NCBI GenBank assembly: GCA_015060625.1
Contig: SUYC01000003.1
Coordinates: forward strand, 62,001 to 126,000
DNA length: 64,000 nt
DNA from: Xylanibacter ruminicola
GTDB lineage: Bacteria; Bacteroidota; Bacteroidia; Bacteroidales; Bacteroidaceae
Reading direction: 5' to 3'
Below the pieces are notes generated by a model. That model had not been told where the DNA came from, searched no databases, and was given only the letters and a program-made list of their open reading frames with translations. How positions within the stretch are numbered: the first letter of the stretch is position 1; each line of letters opens with the position of its first letter. This document shows positions 1-10,478 of this stretch, in pieces. The position numbers were made by a program, and so were the translations under genes.

Positions 1-1159
1 CGAACTGGGTCATGATGGTCTTGATGGTCTGGGGTTTGCCCAGGTCAATCTTCAACCATTCGCTGTCTGTTCCTTTGGGGCGCCAGAGTGTGCCGTTATT
101 ATCGTCGACGGCATAGGCGGGCTTGAAGTCTTCGTCGTAATATGATGAGGCCTCGACCTTACATCCTAATGCCAGATTCCTTGACTTGATGACTGATGGA
201 GCCAACAGGCCTACACCCTCGTGAGTAGGAGTGATTTTCTTGATAGTACCATCGGGCATAAACTCCATCTTGTCGATACACAACTGGCGATGGAAACCGC
301 GGTTTGAGTGCGGATTGTCGTGGCGATGATAAACTATGTAGCAGTTGTCGCCCTCCTGCAGTATGCTGTGGTGACCGGGACCATGAACAGTACCGTCGGC
401 ATTGGTCTCGAGTATGCATCCTTGGTACTTGTAAGGACCAAGCGGCTTATCACTGGTGGCATACTGCACACGGTAGGTATGATCGTGGCAGGAGCCCGAC
501 GAATACATAAAGTAGTACACGCCATTGCGCTTTAATACAAATGGCGCCTCAAAGAAATCGGTAACCTCGGTGTTTGGAATCAATCGTGTCTCCGAAAAGC
601 TCTTCTTATCGTCGTTCAACTTGCCTGCACCACAACCAAAGCCCTTGTAAATGCCCCAGGTGCCCCAATACATATACACGCTACCATCATCATCTACAAA
701 AGTCTGTCCGTCCAGTGTGATAGCGTTGGTTACAAAGCGGTCGGGCACCAGTACTGCATCGCTCTTGCCAAGGATATTCTTCCATGGGCCGCGAGGTGTC
801 TCGCTCACGCCCATGTGGAGTTGGCAGGGCTGACAATACACCATGTAATACTTGCCGTCTTTAGCATTCTGCATCACATCTGGCGCCCAAATCCAGTGGG
901 TATCGGGCCAGTTCATCGGCATCAGTGTCCAGTTGCCTAAATCCTTACTCATCCATACCTGTGCAGGCCCGAATCCTGCGCCGCTACCATCGGTGGTTGC
1001 ATAAATATAATAGGTATCGCCGAACTTCTTGATGGTAGGGTCGGCAAAGTATCCTGGCAATATGGGATTGCCAGTTGATGGGGCGTCATAGGCTTTCTGT
1101 TGTGCGCTCATGCCAAGCGAACAACAGACAAGTACCCCTATAGTCAGTAGTTTCTTCAT
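1..1159 (-). CDS. Glycoside hydrolase family 43-like protein with C-terminal F5/8-type (CBM32-like) domain, partial (runs off left edge)
   Basis: Manual minus-strand translation from ATG at 1159: MKKLLTIGVLVCCSLGMSAQQKAYDAPSTGNPILPGYFADPTIKKFGDTYYIYATTDGSG...; GH43-type ADPTI and APDV motifs; open to position 1. Not in the supplied ORF track. Confidence 0.85.
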   Translation of the reverse strand, partial: MKKLLTIGVLVCCSLGMSAQQKAYDAPSTGNPILPGYFADPTIKKFGDTYYIYATTDGSGAGFGPAQVWMSKDLGNWTLMPMNWPDTHWIWAPDVMQNAKDGKYYMVYCQPCQLHMGVSETPRGPWKNILGKSDAVLVPDRFVTNAITLDGQTFVDDDGSVYMYWGTWGIYKGFGCGAGKLNDDKKSFSETRLIPNTEVTDFFEAPFVLKRNGVYYFMYSSGSCHDHTYRVQYATSDKPLGPYKYQGCILETNADGTVHGPGHHSILQEGDNCYIVYHRHDNPHSNRGFHRQLCIDKMEFMPDGTIKKITPTHEGVGLLAPSVIKSRNLALGCKVEASSYYDEDFKPAYAVDDNNGTLWRPKGTDSEWLKIDLGKPQTIKTIMTQF

Positions 1160-1168
1160 ATCTATGTT

Positions 1169-3106
1169 TTACTTTTTTATCAGTTTCACAACAAATCCTC
1201 CGCCGCTGGCCATTTTGATGTGCAGTATGTCGTTGGCAGAGAGTGTTCTTGATTCTATGCGGTAGTCTTCGGCATTATGGTTGGCATTGATTCCATCAGT
1301 TACGATTGTTGCCTGATATGACTCGCCAGGACGTAGAAAGTCGAGAGCTATATCGACTTTCCTTTCGTCCCAGTTCGTTTGTCCGCCTACATACCAGTCG
1401 CTACCGTTGCGGCGGGCTGTTACCATATAACTACTAATATATCCTGAAAGAATTTTTGTTTCGTCCCAAGTGTCAGGAATCGACGTGATGATGTCTACAC
1501 ATTCCTGTTCGCGCTCATAGTTGGTTGGCGCATCGCAAAGCATGGTGAATGGCGAGTCGTGCATGACGTAGCATGCCAGTTGATGGCATCGTGTACCCAT
1601 CGATACAGGGTTCTGATAGCACTCCACCCAGTTGTGTTTGGTACCATTGCGCATGGCGCCTGGAGTAAAGTCTACATTGCCAGCCATCATGCGGATAAAT
1701 GGGAAGATGACGTCGTATCTAGGCATATCCGTCTCTTTCTTAGCCCAGCGGGCCTCCTCCATGCCAAACACGCCTTCGTAGTTCAGTATGTTGGGATAGG
1801 TGCGGTTCATACCTGTTGGGGTGTAGAATCCGTGATAATCCACAAACAGATGGTATTCTGCGCAGGTCTTTGCCAGTCGTTCTGCCATTTCTACCGCCGT
1901 CTGGTCGTTGCGATCCAGGAAGTCTATCTTCCAACCAGCGATGCCCATCTTTGTATACTTCTCGCAGGCTTCGCGCAGATGTTCGTCGAGCACATTAAAT
2001 ACCGTCCAAAGCACTATGTTTACGTTTTTTTTCTTTCCGTAATCTATCAGCTTCTGCAGGTCGATGGCGGCAATGGGATTCATAATATCGGCTTTGCTTG
2101 AGTCGTACCAACCTTCGTCTAGAACTACGTATGGGATGTGATTTTTGGCGGCAAAATCGATATAGTATAGATAGGTACGCGTGTTGATGCCTGCCTCGAA
2201 GTCGACACCTTTCAGGTTCCAGTCGTTCCACCAGTCCCAAGCCACTTTGCCAGGACGTATCCAACTGGTATCGCCTATCTGATTGGGTTTGGCAAGGGCA
2301 TATACCAGGTTGTTAACAGGCATTTCTGTATCGTTCTCGGTGATAGCCATCACGCGCCAAGGGTAACTACGGGCGCCAGTCGACTTTGCGATAAAATCCT
2401 CTGTTTCTGCCACATAGCTCATGCCGCGCCATTTGTAATAATCCATCTTCTTGGGATATTTGGCAAAGTCGGCTTTCAGCTTCAGTCCGTCAGCCTTCAG
2501 GAACATGCCCGGATAGGCGCGCAGGTCGCTCTCGAGGATTGTTACTTTCACTCCGCCACTCTCGATGGTGGCTGGCAGAAATATGTATTTATCCTTGGCC
2601 TTGCTCAGCTTCGTCTCGTCGTAGAAGTTCTGAAAGGCCATTGCGAAGGGCTTTTCGTCGTTGGTAGAGTAGGCTAGCCAGGCTTTGCTGTCTTCGGGGA
2701 AGCTGAAATCGGCCGTCTCGTTGTAAATAATCGTTTGTTTCTTATTGGTAGTGCTGAATCGATAGGCCACACCTTCGTCGTAGGCTCTTATCTGCAGACT
2801 AAATCCATCGTTAAGTTTAACATCCAACTGATTGCCTGCGATACGAATCTCCTTTTGCCTGTAAAACGGTGCCTGAATCGTTTCGTTGATGTTTTTGGAT
2901 TTAACAGAAGCAATTCTTAATCCATCGCGAAGGCTTGCCTTTACTGTTATCACCTGTTTGCCGTTGTGTGCAACACGGATGTTAAGTGCATCATCTACCG
3001 TCGCCACATTCTTTCCGTTGGGCGAAGTTACGATGTGATTCTTGGCTTGAAGCGAACCACACATTATTAATAAGGTGGCGAATGATAAGATTCGATTAAT
3101 CATCAT
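1169..3106 (-). CDS. Glycoside hydrolase family 97 (alpha-glucosidase/alpha-galactosidase)
   Basis: 645 aa with signal peptide; GH97-type motifs (SWIRPGKVAWDWWNDWNLKGVDFEAGINT, YVVLDEGWYD, GWKIDFLDRNDQ). Confidence 0.9.
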   Translation of the reverse strand: MMINRILSFATLLIMCGSLQAKNHIVTSPNGKNVATVDDALNIRVAHNGKQVITVKASLRDGLRIASVKSKNINETIQAPFYRQKEIRIAGNQLDVKLNDGFSLQIRAYDEGVAYRFSTTNKKQTIIYNETADFSFPEDSKAWLAYSTNDEKPFAMAFQNFYDETKLSKAKDKYIFLPATIESGGVKVTILESDLRAYPGMFLKADGLKLKADFAKYPKKMDYYKWRGMSYVAETEDFIAKSTGARSYPWRVMAITENDTEMPVNNLVYALAKPNQIGDTSWIRPGKVAWDWWNDWNLKGVDFEAGINTRTYLYYIDFAAKNHIPYVVLDEGWYDSSKADIMNPIAAIDLQKLIDYGKKKNVNIVLWTVFNVLDEHLREACEKYTKMGIAGWKIDFLDRNDQTAVEMAERLAKTCAEYHLFVDYHGFYTPTGMNRTYPNILNYEGVFGMEEARWAKKETDMPRYDVIFPFIRMMAGNVDFTPGAMRNGTKHNWVECYQNPVSMGTRCHQLACYVMHDSPFTMLCDAPTNYEREQECVDIITSIPDTWDETKILSGYISSYMVTARRNGSDWYVGGQTNWDERKVDIALDFLRPGESYQATIVTDGINANHNAEDYRIESRTLSANDILHIKMASGGGFVVKLIKK

Positions 3107-3132
3107 TTTTGTTAGAGTTTTGATTTCTGGTG

Positions 3133-3140
3133 CAAAGATA
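3133..3140 (-). promoter_or_regulatory. Bacteroidetes -7 element (TATCTTTG) upstream of GH97
   Basis: CAAAGATA on + strand = TATCTTTG on minus, upstream of the 3106 start; matches TAnnTTTG consensus. Confidence 0.5.
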
Positions 3141-3148
3141 GTAACTTT

Positions 3149-3247
3149 CGGCTAAACGGAATAAAAATATCGTCTAATCTCGATGGTAAAATCGTCTAAA
3201 AAGCCTTATTTTATCTGTATTTAGACTATTTTGTTAGTATCTTGGAC
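3149..3247. promoter_or_regulatory. Candidate HTCS operator array: CGGCTAA/CGTCTAA/CGTCTAA at 22-bp spacing plus inverted TTAGAC/TTGGAC at 21-bp spacing
   Basis: Copies at 3149-3155, 3171-3177, 3193-3199; inverted half-sites at 3221-3226 and 3242-3247, in the GH97/GH127 divergent intergenic region. Confidence 0.5.
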
Positions 3248-3334
3248 TATTCTTTCATCCGTTTCCGCTGATTTTTTGTTATTTTGCGGTCGAAATCAAA
3301 ACTCTAACGATTACTAACAATAACAAGTATAATA

Positions 3335-5737
3335 ATGAATAGACTATTGTTATCAGTTATCGGGGTTGCAAGTATCAGCCTTTCGGCAGCAGCCCAGACA
3401 CAAATTCAGGAGGTGCCCTTCACTCAGGTTCACCTCAACGACGGATTCTGGTCGCCACGTATCGAGATCAATCGTACCGTCAGCATCCCCTCGGCCTTCC
3501 ATGAGTGCGAGGTGAATGGTCGTTTCGACAACTTTGCCATCGCTGCAGGTTTGATGAAAGGTGAGCACAGGGGCGACTTCTCGTTCGATGATACCGATCC
3601 TTACAAGGTTATCGAAGGTGCCTGCTACTCACTCGCCGTACATTACGATGCCAAACTCGATCATTATCTCGACTCAGTGATTAACATCATCGCCAAGGCT
3701 CAGGAGCCCGATGGCTATCTTACTACGTGTGTTACTAATAAATGTACGCGCCTGAGCGGATGGTGGGGCACACACAAGTGGGAGAAGATTAACTCGCACG
3801 AACTCTACAACTCTGGTCACCTCATCGAGAGTGCCGTTGCCCACTATCGTGCTACAGGCAAGAAGACATTCCTGAATGTGGCTATCAAAAATGCCGACCT
3901 GGTTTGCAAGACCTTCGGACCTAACGAGGGTCAGATTCATCGTCCGGGTGGACATCCTATCATCGAGATGGCGCTCTGCAAGCTGTATAAGGTAACTGGC
4001 AACAAGAAATATCTGGAAGGTGCCAAGTATTTCGTGGATGAGACAGGTCGTTGTACCGATGGTCATCATCCTTCGGAGTATTCGCAGGACCATATGCCTA
4101 TCTTGCAGCAACAGGAGATAGTAGGTCATGCCGTGCGTGCAGGCTATCTGTACAGTGGTGTGGCCGATGTGGCAGCACTCACTGGCGACAAGGCTTATTT
4201 TGAGGCCCTTAAGCGCATTTGGGAGAATATGTCTTCGAAAAAGCTTTTCATCACAGGCGGTATAGGCAGTCGTCCGCAGGGCGAGGGCTTCGGACCTAAC
4301 TACGAACTGTATAACCACACGGCTTATTGCGAAACATGTGCTGCTATCGCCAATGTTTACTGGAACTATCGTATGTTCCTGGCTACAGGCGAGAGCAAAT
4401 ATATCGACGTTTGCGAGCGTGCACTATATAATAATGTGTTGAGTGGTGTATCGCTGAGCGGCGATAAGTTCTTCTACGACAATGTGCTGGAGAGCGATGG
4501 CGAACACGAGCGCCAGAAGTGGTTCGGTTGTGCCTGCTGTCCAGGAAACATCACCCGTTTTGTGGCTTCGGTACCTGGCTATATGTATGCCCTGCAGGGT
4601 AGGGACATCTACGTAAACCTGTATGCACAGGGCAAGGCTAAGATCGGTAAGGTAGAGCTGGAGCAGACCACCGACTATCCTTGGGATGGCAAGATCCGTA
4701 TCAAGGTAGCGAAGGGTGGTGGTAAGTTCGCCATCAAACTGCGCATCCCAAGTTGGCTGAAATCATCACCGACAAATAACACTCTCTATTTTTATAACGA
4801 TGCAGCCCCTGACTTTGCCATTACTGTTAATGGCAAGCAGGTGGCCGCAGGCAACACAGACTACGCTACCATCACTCGCAACTGGAAGAAGGGCGATGTG
4901 ATTGACATCGATTTCCCCATGAATGTGCGTCGCATCGTGGCTAACGACAATGCCGAGGACGATCGGGGTAAGGTGGCTCTGGAGCGTGGCCCTATCGTGT
5001 TCTGTCTCGAAGGTTCGGATCAGGCTGACGGCAAGGTGTTTAATAAGTATATCCTGAATGCCGCTGCCATTACAGCTCAGTACGACGCTAACCTGCTGAA
5101 TGGGGTTATCACCCTCAGTGGCGATGCCAAGGAGCTGCAGCAGGATGGCACCATCAAGGATGTGAAGTTCCGTGCTATACCTTATTCAACCTGGAACAAC
5201 CGTGGCGCACAGCAGATGGAAGTCTGGGTAGCCAATACCCCAGCCAAGGCTGTTGCCACACCTGCAGAGACTATCGCCAGCAAGGCTATGACCTTCAGCA
5301 ATCGTGGTCCTATCCAGAACGATGCGCCCGAGACTGCCCCCGTTGATTCATGGGCAGGTGGTGTGAACGATCAGTGGGAGCCCAAGCGCTCATCTGATAT
5401 CTCAAAGCCCTATCACTACTGGTGGCTGAAGCGTGGAACTACCGAGGCTGTCAGTTACCAGTTCGACAAGGAGTACGAGGTATCTAACGTGCAGGTATAC
5501 TGGCTCGAGTTCGATCATTACGATGGCGACTTCCGCACACCAGAGTCGTGGGCACTCTACTATAAGGATGCCAAAGGCGAGTGGCAGGAGGTTGAAGACC
5601 ATAGTCCTTACACCGTACAGAAGGATTGCTACAACAGTGTTGACTTCAAACCCGTACGCACCACAGGATTAAAGATTCTGGCTAAACTCCGCAAGGGCGA
5701 AAGTGGTGGAGTCCTGGAATGGAAAGTAAACAAATAA
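3335..5737 (+). CDS. GH127-like beta-L-arabinofuranosidase (DUF1680 family) with C-terminal extension
   Basis: 800 aa, signal peptide; EVPFTQVHLNDGFWSPRIEINR, CYSLAVHYDAKLDHYLDSVI, WFGCACCPGNITRF motifs. Confidence 0.9.
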   Translation: MNRLLLSVIGVASISLSAAAQTQIQEVPFTQVHLNDGFWSPRIEINRTVSIPSAFHECEVNGRFDNFAIAAGLMKGEHRGDFSFDDTDPYKVIEGACYSLAVHYDAKLDHYLDSVINIIAKAQEPDGYLTTCVTNKCTRLSGWWGTHKWEKINSHELYNSGHLIESAVAHYRATGKKTFLNVAIKNADLVCKTFGPNEGQIHRPGGHPIIEMALCKLYKVTGNKKYLEGAKYFVDETGRCTDGHHPSEYSQDHMPILQQQEIVGHAVRAGYLYSGVADVAALTGDKAYFEALKRIWENMSSKKLFITGGIGSRPQGEGFGPNYELYNHTAYCETCAAIANVYWNYRMFLATGESKYIDVCERALYNNVLSGVSLSGDKFFYDNVLESDGEHERQKWFGCACCPGNITRFVASVPGYMYALQGRDIYVNLYAQGKAKIGKVELEQTTDYPWDGKIRIKVAKGGGKFAIKLRIPSWLKSSPTNNTLYFYNDAAPDFAITVNGKQVAAGNTDYATITRNWKKGDVIDIDFPMNVRRIVANDNAEDDRGKVALERGPIVFCLEGSDQADGKVFNKYILNAAAITAQYDANLLNGVITLSGDAKELQQDGTIKDVKFRAIPYSTWNNRGAQQMEVWVANTPAKAVATPAETIASKAMTFSNRGPIQNDAPETAPVDSWAGGVNDQWEPKRSSDISKPYHYWWLKRGTTEAVSYQFDKEYEVSNVQVYWLEFDHYDGDFRTPESWALYYKDAKGEWQEVEDHSPYTVQKDCYNSVDFKPVRTTGLKILAKLRKGESGGVLEWKVNK

Positions 5738-5776
5738 AACCCAAAATAAAATCATTAAACCTAAAAACAAATTGGT

Positions 5777-8752
5777 ATGAATAAGCATTTATTATGTTTG
5801 CTTCTGTTGGGCGGCGCCGTTTCGGGCTATGCTGCAGAAGGTACATTGTCAGCCGTTGCTGCCATTACTCAGCAAGGTGTGACAGTAAAAGGTGCAGTCA
5901 AGGACGCTAAAGGCGAGCCGATTATCGGCGCCACAGTAACCGAAAAGGGCACCAAGAACGCAACCGTTACCGATTTCGACGGTAACTACTCTCTTAACGT
6001 ATCGAGCCGCAATGCCGTGCTCGTAGTAACTTACATCGGCTACAACACTCAGGAGGTGAAAGCCGGTAGCGACGTAACTCTCGAGGAGGACAACGCTCTG
6101 CTGAACGAGGTTGTTGTCATCGGTTATGGCACCCAGCGCAAGGGCGACATCACCTCAGCTATCACCAGTGTCAAGGCCGAGGATTTTGCGCAGGGAAACA
6201 TCCATGATGCGGGCGACCTGATTAAGGGTAAGGTGGCTGGTCTCACTATCTCTAACGGCTCGGGCGACCCCAGTGTAGCCTCCAGCATCCGCCTGCGTGG
6301 TATCATTTCTCTCTATGGTGGCAACTCTCCACTCGTATTGGTCGATGGTCTGGAGGGTAGTCTGAGTTCTGTTGCGCCTGAGAATATCGAGAGTATCGAC
6401 GTGCTGAAGGATGCATCGGCAGCAGCTATCTATGGTACGCGTGGTGCTGCAGGTGTGATTCTTGTAACCACCAAGGCCGGCAAGCGCGAGGCCACTACTA
6501 CCGCCAATTACAGTGGCTATGTTTCGTTAGCTACATTCGGAAAGAAACTCGACATGATGGATGGTTCTGATATCCGTGCTGGAAAGACTAACTATACCGA
6601 TCGCGGCTACGACACCGACTGGCTCGATGCTGTATCGCGCACAGCCCTTACCCATAACCATAACGTCAATGTCAGCGGTGGTAACAAGAGTACCTCTTAC
6701 AATGCCGATTTTACCTATCGCGACCAGCAGGGTGTGTTCATCAATACCTATAGCAAGGAGATGCGCTTCAATGGCGGACTGAGCCACTGGATGTTCAACG
6801 ATATGCTGAAGTTGCAGTTCAACATCCTGAAGCGCTGGCACGAGAATGGTCCTGTGAATGCTGCCAGTCAGCAGGTGTATCGCCAGGCCTTGATGCGCAA
6901 TCCAACCGAGCCCATCTATGCCGAGGATGGCAACTGGTACGAGAACTTTGGTATCAACTACTATTATAACCCAGTAAGCATCCTGAACGAGCAGACTGGC
7001 GAATACAAGACCGAAAGCACCCGACTGACAGGTAATATCACTTTGGAGCCCATCCGCGGCTGGCAGACAAATCTGATGCTCTCTACCGAGCGTTACAATG
7101 CCCACGACGAGGGCTACCAGTCGTCGAAGTATTACGGTCAGCGTGCTGAGTACCGTACGGGTTATGCCTACCATAGCTATAATTATAATAAGACCAACAA
7201 TCTGGAGCTTACTTCGACCTACAAGCACCAGTGGGGCGACCACCGTTTCGAGGCACTCGTGGGTTACAGCTACCAGTATCAGGTGGATGAGAACTTCTAT
7301 GCCAACAATACCAACTTCCTCAACGACTTCTTCCAGTATAACAATCTGGGTGTAGGTCAGTATCTGAAGGATGGTAAGGCCGGTATGGGTAGTGGTAAGA
7401 GCGATGACAAACTGGTTGGTTTCTTCGGTCGTGTTAGCTACGGTTTTGCCGATAAGTACAACGTACTGCTGTCTATGCGACGCGAGGGTTCTTCAAAGTT
7501 CGGAGCTAACCACAAGTGGGGTTCGTTCCCATCAGCATCTCTCGGATGGACCATCTCTAACGAGAAGTTTATGCAGGGCACCAAGTCGTGGCTCGACAAC
7601 CTGAAGCTGCGCGCTGGTGTGGGCGTAACGGGTGTCATCCCCAGTGGTCGTTATCTGTCGCTCACCACTTGGGCATTAGGTTCGCCTTACTATTATGATA
7701 ATGGTACCTGGAAACAGGGTTTGAAGGTTGACCAGAACCCTAACCCTGACCTGAAGTGGGAGAAATCAACCGAGTATAATGTGGGTATCGACTTTGCCGT
7801 ACTTGGCGACCGCATCTGGGGTAACATCGATGTGTATCGTAAGAAGACTGTCGATATGCTGTGGTGGTACGACGTGCCTGTTCCACCAAACCTCTACAAC
7901 CAGACTTTGGCCAACGTAGGCGAGATGCGCAACCAGGGTATCGAGGTGGCTATCAATGCCATTCCCGTGCGTACTAAGGATTTTGAGTGGAAGACCACTG
8001 CTACCTTTGCGCACAATGCTACCAAGCTGCTCAGTCTGAGCAACGACCTCTATGAAACTGCCAACAAGCACTATATCGCCTACCTTGGTGAGCCTATCTC
8101 ACTCTCTACACAGATTATGGAGGTGGGTAAACCTCTCGGACAGTGGTATGGTCTGAAGTCAGTTGGCGTCAGCGAGAATGGTCTCTGGCTGATTGAGAAT
8201 CCCACCACTGGTGCTATCGAGGAATTCAACGATAACATGCTGACCGATAAGGAGACTTATTACCAGAACCTGGGTAATGCTATCCCCAAAATCAATATCG
8301 GTTGGAGCAACACCTTTAAGTATAAGGACTTCGACCTGAACATGCAGTTCACCGGTCAGTTTGGCTACAAGATTCTGAACGAGGCCCGTGCCTACTATCA
8401 GAACAATGCCGTGACTTATAACCGCTTGAAAGATGCCGCCGTGGCTCCCTATGCCGATGGTAATGTGCTGAAGCCTGCTCAGAAGCAGACCTTTGTGAGC
8501 TACTACCTGAGCAATGGTAACTATCTGAAACTCGCTAACCTGACCTTAGGTTATAATGTGCCGTTGAAGGCCAACAAGTATGTAAAAGCCGTACGTGCTT
8601 ACCTCTCGGCCGACAATGTGTTCACCATCACTTCCTACAACGGTTTGGATCCTGAGCTCTCGAATGGCGATCCCCAGTACTCTGGTATCGACAGCCGCGA
8701 CAAGTATCCCACTATCCGCACTTACACATTTGGATTAAATGTTACATTCTAA
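5777..8752 (+). CDS. SusC/RagA family TonB-dependent outer membrane transporter
   Basis: 991 aa; N-terminal carboxypeptidase-like domain (VKDAKGEPIIGATVTEKGT), TonB box/plug (NEVVVIGYGTQRKGDITSAI), C-terminal YPTIRTYTFGLNVTF. Confidence 0.97.
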   Translation: MNKHLLCLLLLGGAVSGYAAEGTLSAVAAITQQGVTVKGAVKDAKGEPIIGATVTEKGTKNATVTDFDGNYSLNVSSRNAVLVVTYIGYNTQEVKAGSDVTLEEDNALLNEVVVIGYGTQRKGDITSAITSVKAEDFAQGNIHDAGDLIKGKVAGLTISNGSGDPSVASSIRLRGIISLYGGNSPLVLVDGLEGSLSSVAPENIESIDVLKDASAAAIYGTRGAAGVILVTTKAGKREATTTANYSGYVSLATFGKKLDMMDGSDIRAGKTNYTDRGYDTDWLDAVSRTALTHNHNVNVSGGNKSTSYNADFTYRDQQGVFINTYSKEMRFNGGLSHWMFNDMLKLQFNILKRWHENGPVNAASQQVYRQALMRNPTEPIYAEDGNWYENFGINYYYNPVSILNEQTGEYKTESTRLTGNITLEPIRGWQTNLMLSTERYNAHDEGYQSSKYYGQRAEYRTGYAYHSYNYNKTNNLELTSTYKHQWGDHRFEALVGYSYQYQVDENFYANNTNFLNDFFQYNNLGVGQYLKDGKAGMGSGKSDDKLVGFFGRVSYGFADKYNVLLSMRREGSSKFGANHKWGSFPSASLGWTISNEKFMQGTKSWLDNLKLRAGVGVTGVIPSGRYLSLTTWALGSPYYYDNGTWKQGLKVDQNPNPDLKWEKSTEYNVGIDFAVLGDRIWGNIDVYRKKTVDMLWWYDVPVPPNLYNQTLANVGEMRNQGIEVAINAIPVRTKDFEWKTTATFAHNATKLLSLSNDLYETANKHYIAYLGEPISLSTQIMEVGKPLGQWYGLKSVGVSENGLWLIENPTTGAIEEFNDNMLTDKETYYQNLGNAIPKINIGWSNTFKYKDFDLNMQFTGQFGYKILNEARAYYQNNAVTYNRLKDAAVAPYADGNVLKPAQKQTFVSYYLSNGNYLKLANLTLGYNVPLKANKYVKAVRAYLSADNVFTITSYNGLDPELSNGDPQYSGIDSRDKYPTIRTYTFGLNVTF

Positions 8753-8766
8753 AAACTGTTACTACA

Positions 8767-10437
8767 ATGAAAGCAATATACAATAAAATCATCGTTTCTG
8801 CTATGGTGGGTGCCGCGGGCCTTACCATCGGTGGATGTACAGATTTGGACGAGACGATATACGACCGTCTGGCCTCTGAGAAATACGAGTTTACTGATGC
8901 CGACCTCGAGGCTACCATTGCACCTGTTTACAGCAGTCTGCGCGATGTGTATTGGGGCTGGTTCGGTATGGCTGACATTATGGATGAGAGTTCCGATGTA
9001 TGGGGTGTTCCTAACCGTATCGGTATCGGCTGGGGCGACCTTTATATCTCTATGCACAAGCACGAGTTTAACGCAGGTATCGGCCATTTCTCGGTCAACT
9101 GGTCCAACAACTATGCCGGTGTGAATGCCTGCAACCAGATTTTAGCCAACGAGCAGGTTGCCAGTAGCGAACTCATCAAGGCTCAGGTGCGCGCTTATCG
9201 TGCCATGTACTACTATAATCTGTTCGACCTGTTCCGTAACATCCCTCTGGATACCACTTTCGTTCACCCTGATGGATGGACACCTGAGCAGGCAGCTCCC
9301 GAGGTGACTTATAAGTGGATTGAGAGTGAGCTGAAGGAAGTGGCCGACCAGTGCGGCGACGACATCTCGTTGGGCAAGCTCAGTAAGTATGCTGCCTACA
9401 TGCAGTTGGCCAAGCTCTATCTGAACCACGACGCCTGGTTCCCTAACAATAAGGATAATAGTTACTATCAGAAGTGTATCGACTGCCTGAACGTCATCAT
9501 CAACTCGGGCAAGTTTGCTCTGGCCACCAACTACAGCGACAACTTCTTGGAGGATATCTCGGCTTCGCCTGAGATCATCTTCGGTATCGTGTTCGAAAAT
9601 AAGTATGCCGGTGGTAACTTCATGGCTAACCTCTGGATCCACAATGCAGGCCGTGCCCGCTGGAACTTCTCAGGTTGGGCTACAGGCGGTGGTATCGTGT
9701 TCCCACAGTTCCTTGACATCTACGAGGATGGCGACACCCGTTTGGAGAACACCTGGACAGGCGGCCCACAGTATGCGATGGATGGTAGTCCTATCCTGCT
9801 GGATGGCGAGCCCCTCGACTACACCCGCGAACTGCATAGCATCGACAATCCTGGCTGCTATCCCATGGAGAGCTGGCGCCTGATTAAGTATGAGATCAAG
9901 AGTGGCGACTATGGTACCAGCTACGACGATGTGCCTTACTATCGCTATGCCGATGCCCTGCTGATGAAGGCTGAGTGCCTGCTGCGCTTAGGTGGTTATA
10001 ATGGTGAGACTGAGGACGATGCCGCTGCATTGGTTACTCAGGTACGTGCCCGTAACTTCAAGGCCGACCCATCGAAGGCCAAGGTTACCGCAGCCCAGCT
10101 GAAGGGTGGCAGTAAGTACAACTACGGACATCGCGAGAATACTGGTGAACTGGGTGGTGCCGACAACTGGGTAGAGAACTACCAGGGTGGCGACGACATC
10201 GAACTGGGTGGACTGCTCGACGAGCTGGCTCGTGAGTTTGTTTGCGAGGCCCATCGTCGCGATGATATCATCCGCTTTACGATTAAAGGAACGAATATGA
10301 ACGTGTACTGCGGTAAATCGTGGTTCTGTAAGGATCCCGAGGCCGACCGCCATACCGACATATTCCCCATCCCACAGGATGCTCTCGACGGTAACCCTAA
10401 GCTGAAGCAGAACCCTGGATATACAGCGGCAAACTAA
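8767..10437 (+). CDS. SusD/RagB family nutrient-binding outer membrane lipoprotein
   Basis: 556 aa following SusC; lipobox-like GGCTDLDE; YRYADALLMKAECLLRLGG; DDIIRF; C-terminal LKQNPGY. Confidence 0.95.
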   Translation: MKAIYNKIIVSAMVGAAGLTIGGCTDLDETIYDRLASEKYEFTDADLEATIAPVYSSLRDVYWGWFGMADIMDESSDVWGVPNRIGIGWGDLYISMHKHEFNAGIGHFSVNWSNNYAGVNACNQILANEQVASSELIKAQVRAYRAMYYYNLFDLFRNIPLDTTFVHPDGWTPEQAAPEVTYKWIESELKEVADQCGDDISLGKLSKYAAYMQLAKLYLNHDAWFPNNKDNSYYQKCIDCLNVIINSGKFALATNYSDNFLEDISASPEIIFGIVFENKYAGGNFMANLWIHNAGRARWNFSGWATGGGIVFPQFLDIYEDGDTRLENTWTGGPQYAMDGSPILLDGEPLDYTRELHSIDNPGCYPMESWRLIKYEIKSGDYGTSYDDVPYYRYADALLMKAECLLRLGGYNGETEDDAAALVTQVRARNFKADPSKAKVTAAQLKGGSKYNYGHRENTGELGGADNWVENYQGGDDIELGGLLDELAREFVCEAHRRDDIIRFTIKGTNMNVYCGKSWFCKDPEADRHTDIFPIPQDALDGNPKLKQNPGYTAAN

Positions 10438-10478
10438 GGGAAAATGCAAAAATGTAATAATGAAATAATGCAAAAATT

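Noticed and set aside
3674-4318. 214-aa ORF antisense to GH127
   Set aside because: Lies fully inside a strongly supported CDS on the other strand; composition is typical of shadow ORFs in GC-balanced genes. The same applies to most antisense track ORFs (e.g. 6527-7243, 18901-19374, 40901-41803, 60445-61296, 61627-62334).
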